24,595 nt of DNA from IMG/VR virus record IMGVR_UViG_3300000116_000209, positions 1-24,595 of that record; one strand, 5' to 3'. Below are positions 9,233 through 16,939 of this stretch, one piece after another. Both the position numbers and the translations under genes were made by a program. This stretch comes from a virus. The first letter of the stretch is position 1; each line of letters opens with the position of its first letter. A model generated the notes under the pieces. The model saw only the letters and a list, made by a program, of their open reading frames with translations. It did no database searches and was not told the DNA's origin.

Positions 9233-9260
9233 TAAAAAAAAGCAGGGCTGTGCCCTGCTT
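9233..9260 (-). terminator. Rho-independent terminator after the gp26/gp51-like pair
   Basis: On the coding strand AAGCAGGGC and GCCCTGCTT form a perfect 9-bp stem around an ACA loop, followed by a run of about eight T residues. It begins just after the TGA at 9262 and separates the chaperone-like pair from the tape-measure gene. Confidence 0.9.
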
Positions 9261-9261
9261 A

Positions 9262-9588
9262 TCAAGTATCGAAATTATAGCCTTGTGGTGGAGGTGGTTG
9301 GTTGTCAGTAGTTAATCCTTGACTTCCACCTCTACCACCTTTTGTGCCATTTCTAGCTTCCTCAATCGCCTCTTTTTCATCTTCTTTCTGTTTTATAAGT
9401 CTCTTCATAAACCAATTTCTTAATCCTACTGGAAGATTATAGGATTCAGTTAGAGACCATCCACCATGATATTTTAAGAAGAAGAATTGTTCATATACGT
9501 TTTCTGAATATTTATCGGTCAGGCCAAAAAAATTCAGGATTAAGAGGAACCTCCAGGTCCCCACTAAATGAACAGTTACCACATTCAA
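9262..9588 (-). CDS. gp51-like / tail assembly chaperone extension, probably made by frameshift
   Basis: The conserved-looking part begins GLTDKYSENVYEQFFFLKYH and continues GGWSLTESYNLPVGLRNWF, a pattern typical of the small baseplate-hub assembly protein of T4-like phages, here 87 residues ending in a Pro/Gly-rich tail. The frame has no ATG upstream of that segment. The only start candidates are TTG (9588) or GTG codons inside the gp26-like gene, with no visible ribosome binding site. It overlaps the end of that gene across a run of seven T residues. A +1 or -2 shift there would yield a 359-residue fusion of the gp26-like protein with this segment. The coordinates span the whole open frame back to the TTG at 9588; the translated portion probably starts at about 9536. 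The gene sits immediately before the tape measure, the classic place for G/GT-type chaperone pairs. Confidence 0.65.
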   Translation of the reverse strand: MNVVTVHLVGTWRFLLILNFFGLTDKYSENVYEQFFFLKYHGGWSLTESYNLPVGLRNWFMKRLIKQKEDEKEAIEEARNGTKGGRGGSQGLTTDNQPPPPQGYNFDT

Positions 9589-10342
9589 ATAACTGAGTTA
9601 AATCAATGTTAGGGGCAACCTTCTTATAGCTATTTCTTAGATGCCTAGAATCTCTTGAAGTAATATGTTCAATGAGCTTATCTATCGCTCTTGGATCATC
9701 GTGCCCTTCAACAGATACCAACATCTTCTTAAGTATAGAAGAGATATTTGTCTCATAAGTGTCAGAACCTACCTTTCTTTTATTCTGAAGCAAGTCTTCA
9801 TCATAGCCAGTTAGTAGTCTGAAAGTAGTTGATAGTTTAAAGACTGGTAGAGTTGTGGTAAAGGTACCGTCATCATTTGCTGTGACTTCCTCGACCTCCT
9901 CTCCATAGAAGATATTAGACTCGGAAACACTAAACGAGTATTCACTCTTCTCTTGACAAGAAGGGCAGCCTACTGTTGTCTTGTATTCTGGACCGTAAGC
10001 ATGAAGACGAATACCGATGATGATAGCATTTCTATCTCCTACTAAAAGCGACTTTGCTTTGATTCTACGATCAACGATTAGTGAATCAATGACTCTTTCA
10101 AGAGCTACACCTTTCTTAAGTAATGTTTTAGAAGTAAGCATATCTTCTTCTTTAGCTGTCATATGCTTAATTTCAATTGTCTCTTCACCATGAAGAGGGT
10201 GTCCCGATGGATAAAACCTTCCCTTTGATGGAAGGTCAATAAACTCTGTTGGAACAACAAAGTTAAAAAGCTGATCTACAGCTTGTGGAGTAGGGTCGGA
10301 GGCTGGAACAGGGCCTCCTAACCTATCTGAATTTCTAGACAA
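9512..10342 (-). CDS. Baseplate hub assembly protein, gp26-like, zinc-ribbon (TTG start)
   Basis: The 276-residue product has PTEFIDLPSKGRFYPSGHPL (31-50), an IKHMTAKEEDMLTSK segment, and two Cys pairs, CPSC at 126-129 and CGNC at 254-257, which could together bind zinc. This is the pattern of the T4-type gp26 family (Pfam T4 baseplate). The first in-frame ATG is residue 61, inside the conserved region, so the start is taken as TTG at 10342, supported by AGAGG six bases upstream. Its 3' end overlaps the gp51-like frame at GAA-TTT-TTT-TGG. Lying between tube and tape-measure genes, it may act as a chaperone for tape measure and tube assembly rather than as a simple structural part. That role is inference. 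Confidence 0.82.
   Translation of the reverse strand: MSRNSDRLGGPVPASDPTPQAVDQLFNFVVPTEFIDLPSKGRFYPSGHPLHGEETIEIKHMTAKEEDMLTSKTLLKKGVALERVIDSLIVDRRIKAKSLLVGDRNAIIIGIRLHAYGPEYKTTVGCPSCQEKSEYSFSVSESNIFYGEEVEEVTANDDGTFTTTLPVFKLSTTFRLLTGYDEDLLQNKRKVGSDTYETNISSILKKMLVSVEGHDDPRAIDKLIEHITSRDSRHLRNSYKKVAPNIDLTQLFECGNCSFSGDLEVPLNPEFFWPDR
9536..9542 (-). other. T7 run, candidate +1/-2 programmed frameshift site
   Basis: On the coding strand GAA TTT TTT TGG is followed eight bases later by the zero-frame TAA. A Phe tRNA in the P site can re-pair perfectly one base forward or two bases back, and both events enter the gp51-like frame at GGC CTG ACC. A -1 slip would hit TGA at once. No pseudoknot was established by eye. 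Confidence 0.6.
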
Positions 10343-10367
10343 ATAACACCTCTCATAGATTGTCTAA

Positions 10368-10982
10368 TCAAACATTCCAAAAATCATTAGCGTTGGAGCC
10401 AACAGTAGCAACAGAGTTGTTCATGGTTCTAACTCTAGCCCAGTCGTATCTAAGTGTAAGCTGAAGAGTGGAAAGCTCATCACCGTCATACTTCAACTCA
10501 CTTAGTGAGAAGGTAGTGATAAAAGCATTCCAAAGATCCCATCTTTCAACTCTGTCACCATTAGAGTCCATCTGAATAATTGCTACTCTTCCGAGAGTGT
10601 TAGCGGCCTTTGCTTTCGACATGGTAGTCATGTTGGGTGAACCAGCACCGCCTCTTGGACCAAGTGGTGGGTTGTAGCCAGCAGTACTAATGATATCAGC
10701 AAAAGTAGCAGTAACATCTGGGTTAACAGGGTCTACAAGTGTTAAATCAATAGTCTCCCACTCAGTTCTACCGGGGTAGTAGAAAGTGTGGTTTAAGTAC
10801 TTGTGACCAACTTCACTAATTTTGAAACTTGGTCTCTTAACGGACTGAGCATACCAAAGGATTGGACCGCCACCTGCTGGTCCTCCGTCATTAATTCCTT
10901 GGAAAGATACCTTGAACCTAAAAGCTCTTTTTGGATCTTTAAGATTTGGATTCGCTGTATGATCTGCTGACCAGAATGGCAT
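10368..10982 (-). CDS. Tail tube protein (gp19-like)
   Basis: The 204-residue product begins MPFWSADHTANPNLKDPKRA and continues FRFKVSF, then SVKRPSFKISEVGHKYLNHT and FYYPGRTEWETIDLTLVD, the usual start of T4-like tail tube proteins: a target strand, the RPSF loop and the paired strands of the tube barrel. It ends with an LSELKYDGDELSTLQLTLRYD strand pair. T4 gp19 is 163 residues, so this one carries about 40 more, partly in the Gly/Pro-rich loop near residues 105-118. The ATG at 10982 has AGGAG 10 bases upstream. It forms the inner tube under the sheath encoded just before it, and the ACTATTTA motif in the 35-base gap could give it extra transcripts. Confidence 0.93.
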   Translation of the reverse strand: MPFWSADHTANPNLKDPKRAFRFKVSFQGINDGGPAGGGPILWYAQSVKRPSFKISEVGHKYLNHTFYYPGRTEWETIDLTLVDPVNPDVTATFADIISTAGYNPPLGPRGGAGSPNMTTMSKAKAANTLGRVAIIQMDSNGDRVERWDLWNAFITTFSLSELKYDGDELSTLQLTLRYDWARVRTMNNSVATVGSNANDFWNV

Positions 10983-11009
10983 TGTTTGTTTTCTCCTGTA
11001 ATTATAATT

Positions 11010-11017
11010 TAAATAGT
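11010..11017 (-). promoter_or_regulatory. ACTATTTA motif before tail tube gene (candidate late promoter)
   Basis: The motif lies directly after the sheath TAA and 27 bases before the tube ATG. No terminator separates it from the sheath gene, so it would add transcripts for the abundant tube protein while read-through from the sheath continues. Confidence 0.5.
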
Positions 11018-13846
11018 TTAGTCGTCAAAAGAAGCACCTTGAGACGCTATAACAAAGTCGATTGCTATAAATTCAATTGCCTTGACTGGTTTAATCATAA
11101 TCTTGGCATAAATAGCATTCTGATCCATAACATCGGGTGTTGTGGTAGTTTCATCAAGGATTAGTCTGTACTCAGAGATACCGAATCTAATCTTTGTGTT
11201 GACTAGAAGAGGCTCAACTAGAGCTTCAAATCTATCCCATGTATCCTGAACGTTCTGCTCAAATAGTACCTGAGTAGATAGTACAGAGATTTGCTTCTTA
11301 AGGAATAGGACTAGTCTTCTAACATTGATTCTATCTAGTGCGGAAGGAGTCTCCTGAAGAGTCTTCTGGCCGAATAGAACAATTCCTGTGCTTGGGAAAG
11401 AAGCGATTGGGTTGATATTCCCAGCGTAAAGCTCATCTCTTTCCTTTGAGGTTACTCTCTTAGATACTGAGGTAATTGGGATACCAGCAGCACCGTCTGA
11501 TAGGCCACCTCTGTTGAAGCCAGCAGGAGCAAACCAAATCTCACTTTGCTTAGCAGAGCTAGCTAGAACGCCTAGCATTGCTACGCTTGGTGGAATCCAG
11601 ACGAGTTTGCCGTTTGTTTCATCTCTTGTTTGAACCCAAGGATAGAAGGTAGCACCATATGAAGAGTTAATTCTTCTGCCTCGTAGGTCGTCAGCAACAG
11701 TTCTGGCAGTCTTGGTGCCAACTCTTAGCTGCTTAGAAGCCTTGTAGACTTCGTGTCTTGGGTAGTAAACATCGCCTAAGTCGATAATGGCCATTGAATC
11801 TGCTCTGTTCTCACAGACCTGAATGAGATGCTCGGTTAGGTTGTTGTTAGTTAAACCAGGGACTACAGCTAGGTTCATGTCTATGAACTCTGGGTCAGCG
11901 ACAGTATCAATTGCTCTCTTGATAGTGTTGTAAGCATAGTTAGTAGTCTCGGTTGAACCATCCATGCCAGTGTTGTAGAAAGGATCTGGCTTGGTGATAT
12001 CAACTCCATCGAAGCCACCCCAGAAAGGAGCAGTAAATGAATCTACACTAGCTAGAATAGTTGAGTAATCAGCCTCAGCGGTTCCAGCGGCTCTGGCTCC
12101 ATCAGTGTAGTAGCTTCCAGAAGAACCAAGAACAATGTCATTTAAAGTAAAGACGTATGAGTATTGGGAAACTCCAGTTGCTGTGCCGGCATCTTCACCA
12201 GAAAGTCCTACAAGAAGCATGTTGTGCATATCAGCAACACTGACATCGTTTCTAGCGGTAGTGTGGGCTCTAGTTGTTAAGAAGCCGAATGAAGCGTCTG
12301 TATCATCAGATAGGCCAGCATCAGAAGCACTTACTCTTAACTGGTTAATCGGGAACACTAATGAACCAGATAGAGAGCCTGAAGCTGCTGCTGCTGTGCT
12401 TCCTGAAAGAACTGGGCCTGAGCCTAACTTATCGGCAGAGATCATCTTTCCTGAAAGGCTAGAGAACTGTGCTGCTGGAAGTCCTGCTACTGTAACAGTT
12501 TCCATTCTTGGTGGGCCGAAGTATCCGAATGGTAACAACGCTGGCTCTACTGCCCCGTTATCTACTTCATCATTCATTAATACTCTGACGTATTTTGACT
12601 GGTTAGGGTAATCACCGTAAAGCTTTAGAAGGCGGTCGCTGGAATCCCACTTGTAGTATTGGTCACCAATCCTGGCAGCAACGTAATCTTTTGAACCTGG
12701 GTTGAGGTTTAGGTTGTCGAATCTTTCCATAACTACCTGACTGTTATCTGTATCAGATAGCTGTCTGATAATAATTGAGAAAGTTCCGTACTCGCTAGTG
12801 GTAGTAGTGCTCTTCTTAATGTTAGCAATGGTCACCTTAAGGTTCTTGTGAAGCCACTCACCTTGCTCAAGACCAATTAGCTTGAAAAGTTTTTGCTGTG
12901 AAGCTGCTGAGAATGAACCAGTGACACCATCGAGGTCTTGTCCAATAAACCAGCCTGTTGCCGCATCCTTGTACTCGCTTCTCATGTTTGATGGCGAGGT
13001 GGTTGTTGAACCGCTCTGAGCGATTGGAAGAATTACGCCTCTATAATCAGAAGTACCAATTAGGCTATTGAATCTCAATGACTGCTCATAAGTCTCGGAA
13101 AGCCAGTAAGGCTCAAAAGAAGCTGCTGGGTAAAAAAGCTGACCAGAGTGAATCTTATGTGGGTTAGTGTTAAATGCCTTTCTAGCGAACTTGGAAGAAC
13201 TGTCGTCAAAGTTGAACTTAATTTTCTTTTCTCCGTAGCTTGAAACAGAGGAAGACACAACAACTGTGAATTCTCCACCATCGGCCTGAATTACCTTGCC
13301 GATACCTTGAACATCAGCAGGTGTCCCACTTGGAGCAACGTGAGCAGCACCACTTAGTTCGATTGAGGATGATTTATTAAGGTGCCAAACGGCAGCTAGA
13401 CGACCAGTACCAAGGTCAAGGGCTGAACCAGAAGGGAATACGAAAAGTCCGTAAGTTCCGCCATTGTCTGATAAGGACTCTTCGGTCTGCCAGCCTGCTT
13501 TACCAGTTGAGGAAGCATTGGTATTTTCAACTCCAAGTAAGCGAATATAGGTTAATGGAGTAGTTTGAGAAACTAAGTGTGCTTTAGCAGCATAGATTCC
13601 GTACATTGGAGCTTGGTAGTTACCATATCTTGAAATGTCACCACCAGCATCACCGGGGACAGTATCTCCGTACATTGTTACAAAGTCAGAATAAGACTGA
13701 AATCTAACTGGCTGCATGGCCCTTCCCATTGGGGCTCTACCGATAACTACAGGACCAATTCCTTCCTGCTCTCTCGGGGTAAAAGAGTTGTCTATCTCAT
13801 GGATGAAGACACCTGGGGACACAAACTTAAAATTTTTAACTGGCAT
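11018..13846 (-). CDS. Tail sheath protein (gp18-like), enlarged
   Basis: The 942-residue product begins MPVKNFKFVSPGVFIHEIDN with GIGPVVIGRAPMGRA following, the standard sheath N-terminus. From about residue 690 to the end it carries the conserved core: VDPEFIDMNLAVVPG-type strands, WIPPSVAMLGVLA, IWFAPAGFNRG, then FPSTGIVLFGQKTLQ, INVRRLVLFLKKQI and a C-terminal strand ending GASFDD. Sheath subunits interlock through N- and C-terminal arms around the tube and contract at infection. T4 gp18 has 659 residues, and most of the extra 280 lie in the middle (about 130-620), rich in Ser, Gly and Thr, like surface-exposed protrusion domains. The ATG at 13846 has GAGGAG seven bases upstream. G+C and codon choice are richer than in the baseplate genes, as expected for an abundant protein. 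Confidence 0.95.
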   Translation of the reverse strand: MPVKNFKFVSPGVFIHEIDNSFTPREQEGIGPVVIGRAPMGRAMQPVRFQSYSDFVTMYGDTVPGDAGGDISRYGNYQAPMYGIYAAKAHLVSQTTPLTYIRLLGVENTNASSTGKAGWQTEESLSDNGGTYGLFVFPSGSALDLGTGRLAAVWHLNKSSSIELSGAAHVAPSGTPADVQGIGKVIQADGGEFTVVVSSSVSSYGEKKIKFNFDDSSSKFARKAFNTNPHKIHSGQLFYPAASFEPYWLSETYEQSLRFNSLIGTSDYRGVILPIAQSGSTTTSPSNMRSEYKDAATGWFIGQDLDGVTGSFSAASQQKLFKLIGLEQGEWLHKNLKVTIANIKKSTTTTSEYGTFSIIIRQLSDTDNSQVVMERFDNLNLNPGSKDYVAARIGDQYYKWDSSDRLLKLYGDYPNQSKYVRVLMNDEVDNGAVEPALLPFGYFGPPRMETVTVAGLPAAQFSSLSGKMISADKLGSGPVLSGSTAAAASGSLSGSLVFPINQLRVSASDAGLSDDTDASFGFLTTRAHTTARNDVSVADMHNMLLVGLSGEDAGTATGVSQYSYVFTLNDIVLGSSGSYYTDGARAAGTAEADYSTILASVDSFTAPFWGGFDGVDITKPDPFYNTGMDGSTETTNYAYNTIKRAIDTVADPEFIDMNLAVVPGLTNNNLTEHLIQVCENRADSMAIIDLGDVYYPRHEVYKASKQLRVGTKTARTVADDLRGRRINSSYGATFYPWVQTRDETNGKLVWIPPSVAMLGVLASSAKQSEIWFAPAGFNRGGLSDGAAGIPITSVSKRVTSKERDELYAGNINPIASFPSTGIVLFGQKTLQETPSALDRINVRRLVLFLKKQISVLSTQVLFEQNVQDTWDRFEALVEPLLVNTKIRFGISEYRLILDETTTTPDVMDQNAIYAKIMIKPVKAIEFIAIDFVIASQGASFDD

Positions 13847-13888
13847 TTTAGCTCCTCACTTTAAAAAAAAATGACCTTTTTCATAGAA

Positions 13889-13896
13889 TAAATAGT
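13889..13896 (-). promoter_or_regulatory. ACTATTTA motif before tail sheath gene (candidate late promoter)
   Basis: This exact copy lies 42 bases before the sheath ATG in an 81-base gap. The stretch between it and the ribosome binding site contains a nine-T run on the coding strand. No clear terminator for the upstream gene was seen. Confidence 0.5.
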
Positions 13897-13927
13897 AACT
13901 CTGACCTCAAACGGAAAGACAACTAAA

Positions 13928-14797
13928 TTAAATTAATTTGTCATTACCATCTGGAACAACCGATTCGGATGGGAAGAACACTTTAACTATGTTTTCTTTT
14001 CTTTCAATCAGTGGTCTGTCTTGGTTTCCTGACTCTCCTATTAGATAACCAAGTACTCTTATCTTTACTTCTGTTGAGAACATTCGCTCTTCTTCAGCCA
14101 AAGAAGATAAGTTATTATTTGGAGAGAATGACTGCTCAATAAAAGCTTCATATAAATGGTTGTTGTTCCTTAAAACAAAAGCATTTATTTGCCCAGTTCT
14201 TGTAATGAACGGAGTTACAAGATCGTTCATTTGTGTCTGGTATTCAGTTTTGATTGTAATTTTATACTCTAAATTTACATAAACAGGGATTGGTATACTT
14301 AAGGTATTGATGATAACCTTCTTATTTACCCTGGGAAAATACTCTTGTTGTGAGCCACCAGTGTAAATATTTTTAGATGAAGCAACAGCGTTATCTCTGG
14401 TTTTATCTTGAACAACTTGCTTGGCGATAACCATCCTTCCGCTTCTTCCATTTAGCTTGTCAGAAAAGAGGTGGGCCTGAAAAGATCCTTTCTTTGTAGG
14501 ATCTTTTGTTAGTCCGGTTCTCTCTACAGATATAAGCGGCAGTTTTAATGTTCCTGTCTCATCTCTTAGTAGGGAGTTGTTTTTAATCTGGAATGCTCTC
14601 TCTGGAGAGATCCATAATACTGGAACTTTTAAAAAACCTTCTGATGTGGTGGTAGATAACTCAAGGTCTTCTTTTAGATAATTCAAGAATGTTGAATCAA
14701 TATCTTCTAAGGTTGAAGATGAGATACCTAGTTCTCTTAGGGTGAAGTTTTTTCTTCCTGGCGGAAGTTGAGCAAAGCTAAAATCTTTAGGTAGCAT
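13928..14797 (-). CDS. Tail terminator / sheath-stabilising protein (gp15-like)
   Basis: I start this at the ATG at 14797, which gives 289 residues and an 11-base overlap with the gp14-like gene. A TTG at 14842 in the same frame would overlap much more. In this numbering, KVPVLWISPERAFQIK (57-72) and LPLISVERTG precede PVYVNLEYKITIKTEYQTQM (172-191) and NDLVTPFITRTGQIN, with VKIRVLGYLIG near the C-terminus. The order of elements (VPI-x-YAS, LPRI, YELSIFTRYEDD, WMYP in T4) matches gp15, the hexameric cap that ends the tube and sheath and docks to the neck. Gene order 13-14-15 as in T4 supports this. The final residues are polar and probably flexible. Confidence 0.75.
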   Translation of the reverse strand: MLPKDFSFAQLPPGRKNFTLRELGISSSTLEDIDSTFLNYLKEDLELSTTTSEGFLKVPVLWISPERAFQIKNNSLLRDETGTLKLPLISVERTGLTKDPTKKGSFQAHLFSDKLNGRSGRMVIAKQVVQDKTRDNAVASSKNIYTGGSQQEYFPRVNKKVIINTLSIPIPVYVNLEYKITIKTEYQTQMNDLVTPFITRTGQINAFVLRNNNHLYEAFIEQSFSPNNNLSSLAEEERMFSTEVKIRVLGYLIGESGNQDRPLIERKENIVKVFFPSESVVPDGNDKLI

Positions 14798-15278
14798 CGA
14801 ATAGACCCTTTCTTGCTTTCTTACAAGTTGCTTTAATTTCAAACAAGTGATCTACTTGTCCAAATAGTTGTACCGGTTCTTCAAGTTTCATAATCTCAAA
14901 GTAAATATCGCCATAGAGAACAAAGTCTCCTTCTCTGACATATAGATCTTGGTCTTCTGTTAGTCTTCGCTTATGGAAAGATACAGTAATGCTATATTCT
15001 TTATCAAGGCCCATACTGTCAAGATACTTTGTACCAAATGTGTTTCTCTCAACTAGGGCGTAAATTCTTACAGGGGGCAGGAATGTCTTTACAATAGCTT
15101 CCCCATAAGTTTGATTAAAATTAGTTGTTTCGATATCAATAGGATAATAGAGAATTTGCTGGCCAATGACATTTTCTATTAGTTCGTCATTAACCTGTTT
15201 TACTAAGTTCCTCTCTTTTTCTCCAAGAAATAAAGGAGGTGGAGGCGCTGTAGGTCTTGACCATTCGTTATCTGACAT
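14787..15278 (-). CDS. Neck / head-completion protein (gp14-like)
   Basis: The 163-residue product contains LFLGEKERNLVKQVNDELIE (16-35), IGQQILYYPIDIETTNFNQT with GEAIVKTF, and VREGDFVLYGDIYFEIMKLE (114-133), which parallels the T4 gp14 pattern of YYVPRE followed later by EGDLIYFP-x-FEI. Such proteins sit between portal and tail and gate the head. The ATG at 15278 lies just after the TAA-TAA end of the gp13-like gene, with GTGGGG upstream, so the two are translated together. At 163 residues it is shorter than T4 gp14 (256), suggesting a reduced version. The N-terminal Pro run (APPPP) is likely an extended arm. Confidence 0.78.
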   Translation of the reverse strand: MSDNEWSRPTAPPPPLFLGEKERNLVKQVNDELIENVIGQQILYYPIDIETTNFNQTYGEAIVKTFLPPVRIYALVERNTFGTKYLDSMGLDKEYSITVSFHKRRLTEDQDLYVREGDFVLYGDIYFEIMKLEEPVQLFGQVDHLFEIKATCKKARKGLFDAT

Positions 15279-15281
15279 TTA

Positions 15282-16556
15282 TTACCCCACAAATATTGGA
15301 TTTGGAATCTTAGCAAGAACATCAACAGAAGCGTCAATCCTCTCTTTATCTGCCTTGGCAAGCTCTTTGTATTCCATTGTTTTAAGCATTTCGACTAGTT
15401 TATCTTTTAAACTACTTTGTTCTTCTTTTGCCTGAGAAAGAAGCTCATTAGCGTTTAGATTCACAGACTGGCCAGGAATTGGAATGGTGGCAAACTTACC
15501 TCGAATCTGTCCAAGCATCTCTTTAGAGAGAGCGAGAGCATATTTTCTAATCCACTGCTGGCCCATAGAGTTAATATTAACAAACGGAATATTGGCAAAT
15601 GGCAAAGTATTGTAGTTGTTGACTCCATTAACACCAGAATCATAGCTATTGGAATCATCCCAAGCGTTCTCTTGAATATAAAACCTAAACCAAATTCTAG
15701 GCATATCAACACCCGAAAGGTTATCGTTAGACGGAGTTGGATATAGTGTTAGTCTATTATCTGAAATCTCATATGAATAGTGAGAAGTTCTTGTATAAAT
15801 AGAATCCTCATACATGATAGCTTGAAGCTTGTTATGCCACGATGGGATAATCTCAAAAGTAGAGTCATCAGCATACTGGCCATAAGTGGATGCATTTCCA
15901 ACAACACCTAGGCCACCGTAATAGCCATAGAATCTCCACATAGCTCTTGGTGATTTATAATATACTTTGTTAATTATAATTCTTTTGTTATCAACTGACC
16001 CAGAGAAAGGAACAGAGTTTCCAGCATCATCTACACCAGACAAAGATGCTGACTCAACTATTTCCTGTAAGTCATAAACTTGTTGATTCTTTACAGCTTT
16101 GAACGAGGCAGAGTAAATTCTTGTCACTCCTCCAAAACCAGCTTCAGTTGCTAAAGCATCACCAATCTTCCTTGCTTGAGTTATTTGGAACTTAGGATAC
16201 TTAAGAGAAGCATCTGTTCCTGATGATAACTCCCCTTTGCTTGTAAATGAGCCCGTATCATTACCTAAAGCATCAGAAAGTATATTGGAAGCTTGATGTG
16301 AGTTTATGATGTTAGAATATTCTAAAACAGCTTCTTCGTAAGCTGAATAGACGTTACCAACAGTAAGTTCGATATCAATTACATCACCACCAAGTTTTTT
16401 ATAGGTATAAGCTACTTGGTCTGCTGCTCCGCTTAAGAACTCATTTGAATCAGAATAAACACCAAATGGTAAAGTAGCAGCCACATCGCCTGGAGAGCCT
16501 GTTATAGGAAGTATGATGGCGCTTACTGTAGAAGATGGAGATAGATTAGTGGGCAT
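15282..16556 (-). CDS. Neck / head-completion protein (gp13-like)
   Basis: The 424-residue product has an N-terminal helix module, VIDIELTVGNVYSAYEEAV followed by LEYSN, and a C-terminal helical region, QWIRKYALALSKEMLGQIRG (about 332-352) then VNLNANELLSQAKEEQ. This is the arrangement of T4-like gp13, which binds the filled head and is needed to attach the tail. The central part is beta-rich with many Tyr and Trp (for example MWRFYGYYGGLG). T4 gp13 has 309 residues, so this version is about a third longer, mostly in the middle. The ATG at 16556 follows AGGAGG by seven bases, and the gene starts a new unit after a terminator and an ACTATTTA motif. It leads the 13-14-15 set. Confidence 0.8.
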   Translation of the reverse strand: MPTNLSPSSTVSAIILPITGSPGDVAATLPFGVYSDSNEFLSGAADQVAYTYKKLGGDVIDIELTVGNVYSAYEEAVLEYSNIINSHQASNILSDALGNDTGSFTSKGELSSGTDASLKYPKFQITQARKIGDALATEAGFGGVTRIYSASFKAVKNQQVYDLQEIVESASLSGVDDAGNSVPFSGSVDNKRIIINKVYYKSPRAMWRFYGYYGGLGVVGNASTYGQYADDSTFEIIPSWHNKLQAIMYEDSIYTRTSHYSYEISDNRLTLYPTPSNDNLSGVDMPRIWFRFYIQENAWDDSNSYDSGVNGVNNYNTLPFANIPFVNINSMGQQWIRKYALALSKEMLGQIRGKFATIPIPGQSVNLNANELLSQAKEEQSSLKDKLVEMLKTMEYKELAKADKERIDASVDVLAKIPNPIFVG

Positions 16557-16579
16557 ATAATGGCCTCCTGTTTACTTAC

Positions 16580-16587
16580 TAAATAGT
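16580..16587 (-). promoter_or_regulatory. ACTATTTA motif before neck operon (candidate late promoter)
   Basis: This copy lies 23 bases before the gp13-like ATG and 12 bases after the last stem base-run of the terminator at 16600-16621. Its position at the head of the neck gene set is what a promoter would need. Confidence 0.55.
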
Positions 16588-16599
16588 GGAGGCATAAGC

Positions 16600-16621
16600 A
16601 AAACCCCCGTAACAACGGGGG
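16600..16621 (-). terminator. Rho-independent terminator after the 75-residue gene
   Basis: The coding strand has CCCCCGT and ACGGGGG as a 7-bp stem around a TGTT loop, followed by TTTT. It lies five bases after the TGA... stop region of the small gene at 16627 and ahead of the gp13-like unit. The T-run is short, so termination may be partial. Confidence 0.8.
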
Positions 16622-16626
16622 GAAGT

Positions 16627-16854
16627 TTACTCACTATCTCTAGAAGCTCTTCGTCTTCTTCTTTTAGGCTTGGCCTCTTCTACAACGGGCTCTGGTTCTA
16701 CAGCAACCTCTACGACCGGCTCTTCTTGAACAAGCTCAGGTTCTACAGCGGCCTCTAGGACAGGTTCTGGTGCTTTCACTTCTTCAGCAACACCATCAGC
16801 CTTCATTGCCATTCTTGCCTTTAGTTTTAAAAGTTTTCTTTTACGGATATTCAT
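16627..16854 (-). CDS. Small acidic/basic low-complexity protein, unknown function (75 aa)
   Basis: I choose the ATG at 16854, which follows AAGGAGAT by five bases. A longer reading from 16920 would run through the capsid terminator and is not credible. The product starts MNIRKRKLLKLKARMAMKAD (basic helix), has a middle made of Val/Glu/Pro repeats of the VEPELV-QEEPVVEV kind, and ends KPKRRRRRASRDSE. I do not recognise it. The basic-acidic-basic layout could suit a head-internal or DNA-associated protein or a small core component, because it lies directly after the capsid gene. It has its own terminator on each side and its own ACTATTTA motif, so it may be expressed separately and strongly. 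Function is unknown. Confidence 0.75.
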   Translation of the reverse strand: MNIRKRKLLKLKARMAMKADGVAEEVKAPEPVLEAAVEPELVQEEPVVEVAVEPEPVVEEAKPKRRRRRASRDSE

Positions 16855-16872
16855 TTTATATCTCCTTTTAGT

Positions 16873-16880
16873 TAAATAGT
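16873..16880 (-). promoter_or_regulatory. ACTATTTA motif before 75-residue gene (candidate late promoter)
   Basis: This copy lies 18 bases before the ATG and six bases after the T-rich tail of the capsid terminator. The very short distance to the ribosome binding site (about five bases) means any transcript begun here would have a minimal leader. Confidence 0.5.
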
Positions 16881-16885
16881 CTGTT

Positions 16886-16916
16886 AAAAACAAAAACCCC
16901 CTGCCGAAGCAGGGGG
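16886..16916 (-). terminator. Strong rho-independent terminator after major capsid gene
   Basis: The coding strand has CCCCCTGC and GCAGGGGG as a perfect 8-bp stem capped by a TTCG tetraloop, followed by TTTTTGTTTTT. It starts 24 bases after the capsid stop. UUCG loops are especially stable, so this is the most convincing terminator in the window. Confidence 0.95.
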
Positions 16917-16939
16917 CCAAGTTTTAGCTTAGATGACTA

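Noticed and set aside
12135-12611. Plus-strand open frame of 158 codons inside the sheath gene
   Set aside because: It is antisense to strongly conserved sheath coding sequence, with no ribosome binding site or recognisable domain; a shadow frame.
16855-16920. Longer start for the 75-residue gene from 16920
   Set aside because: The extra 22 codons would be translated from the capsid terminator hairpin and T-run, and a good ribosome binding site stands before the ATG at 16854.
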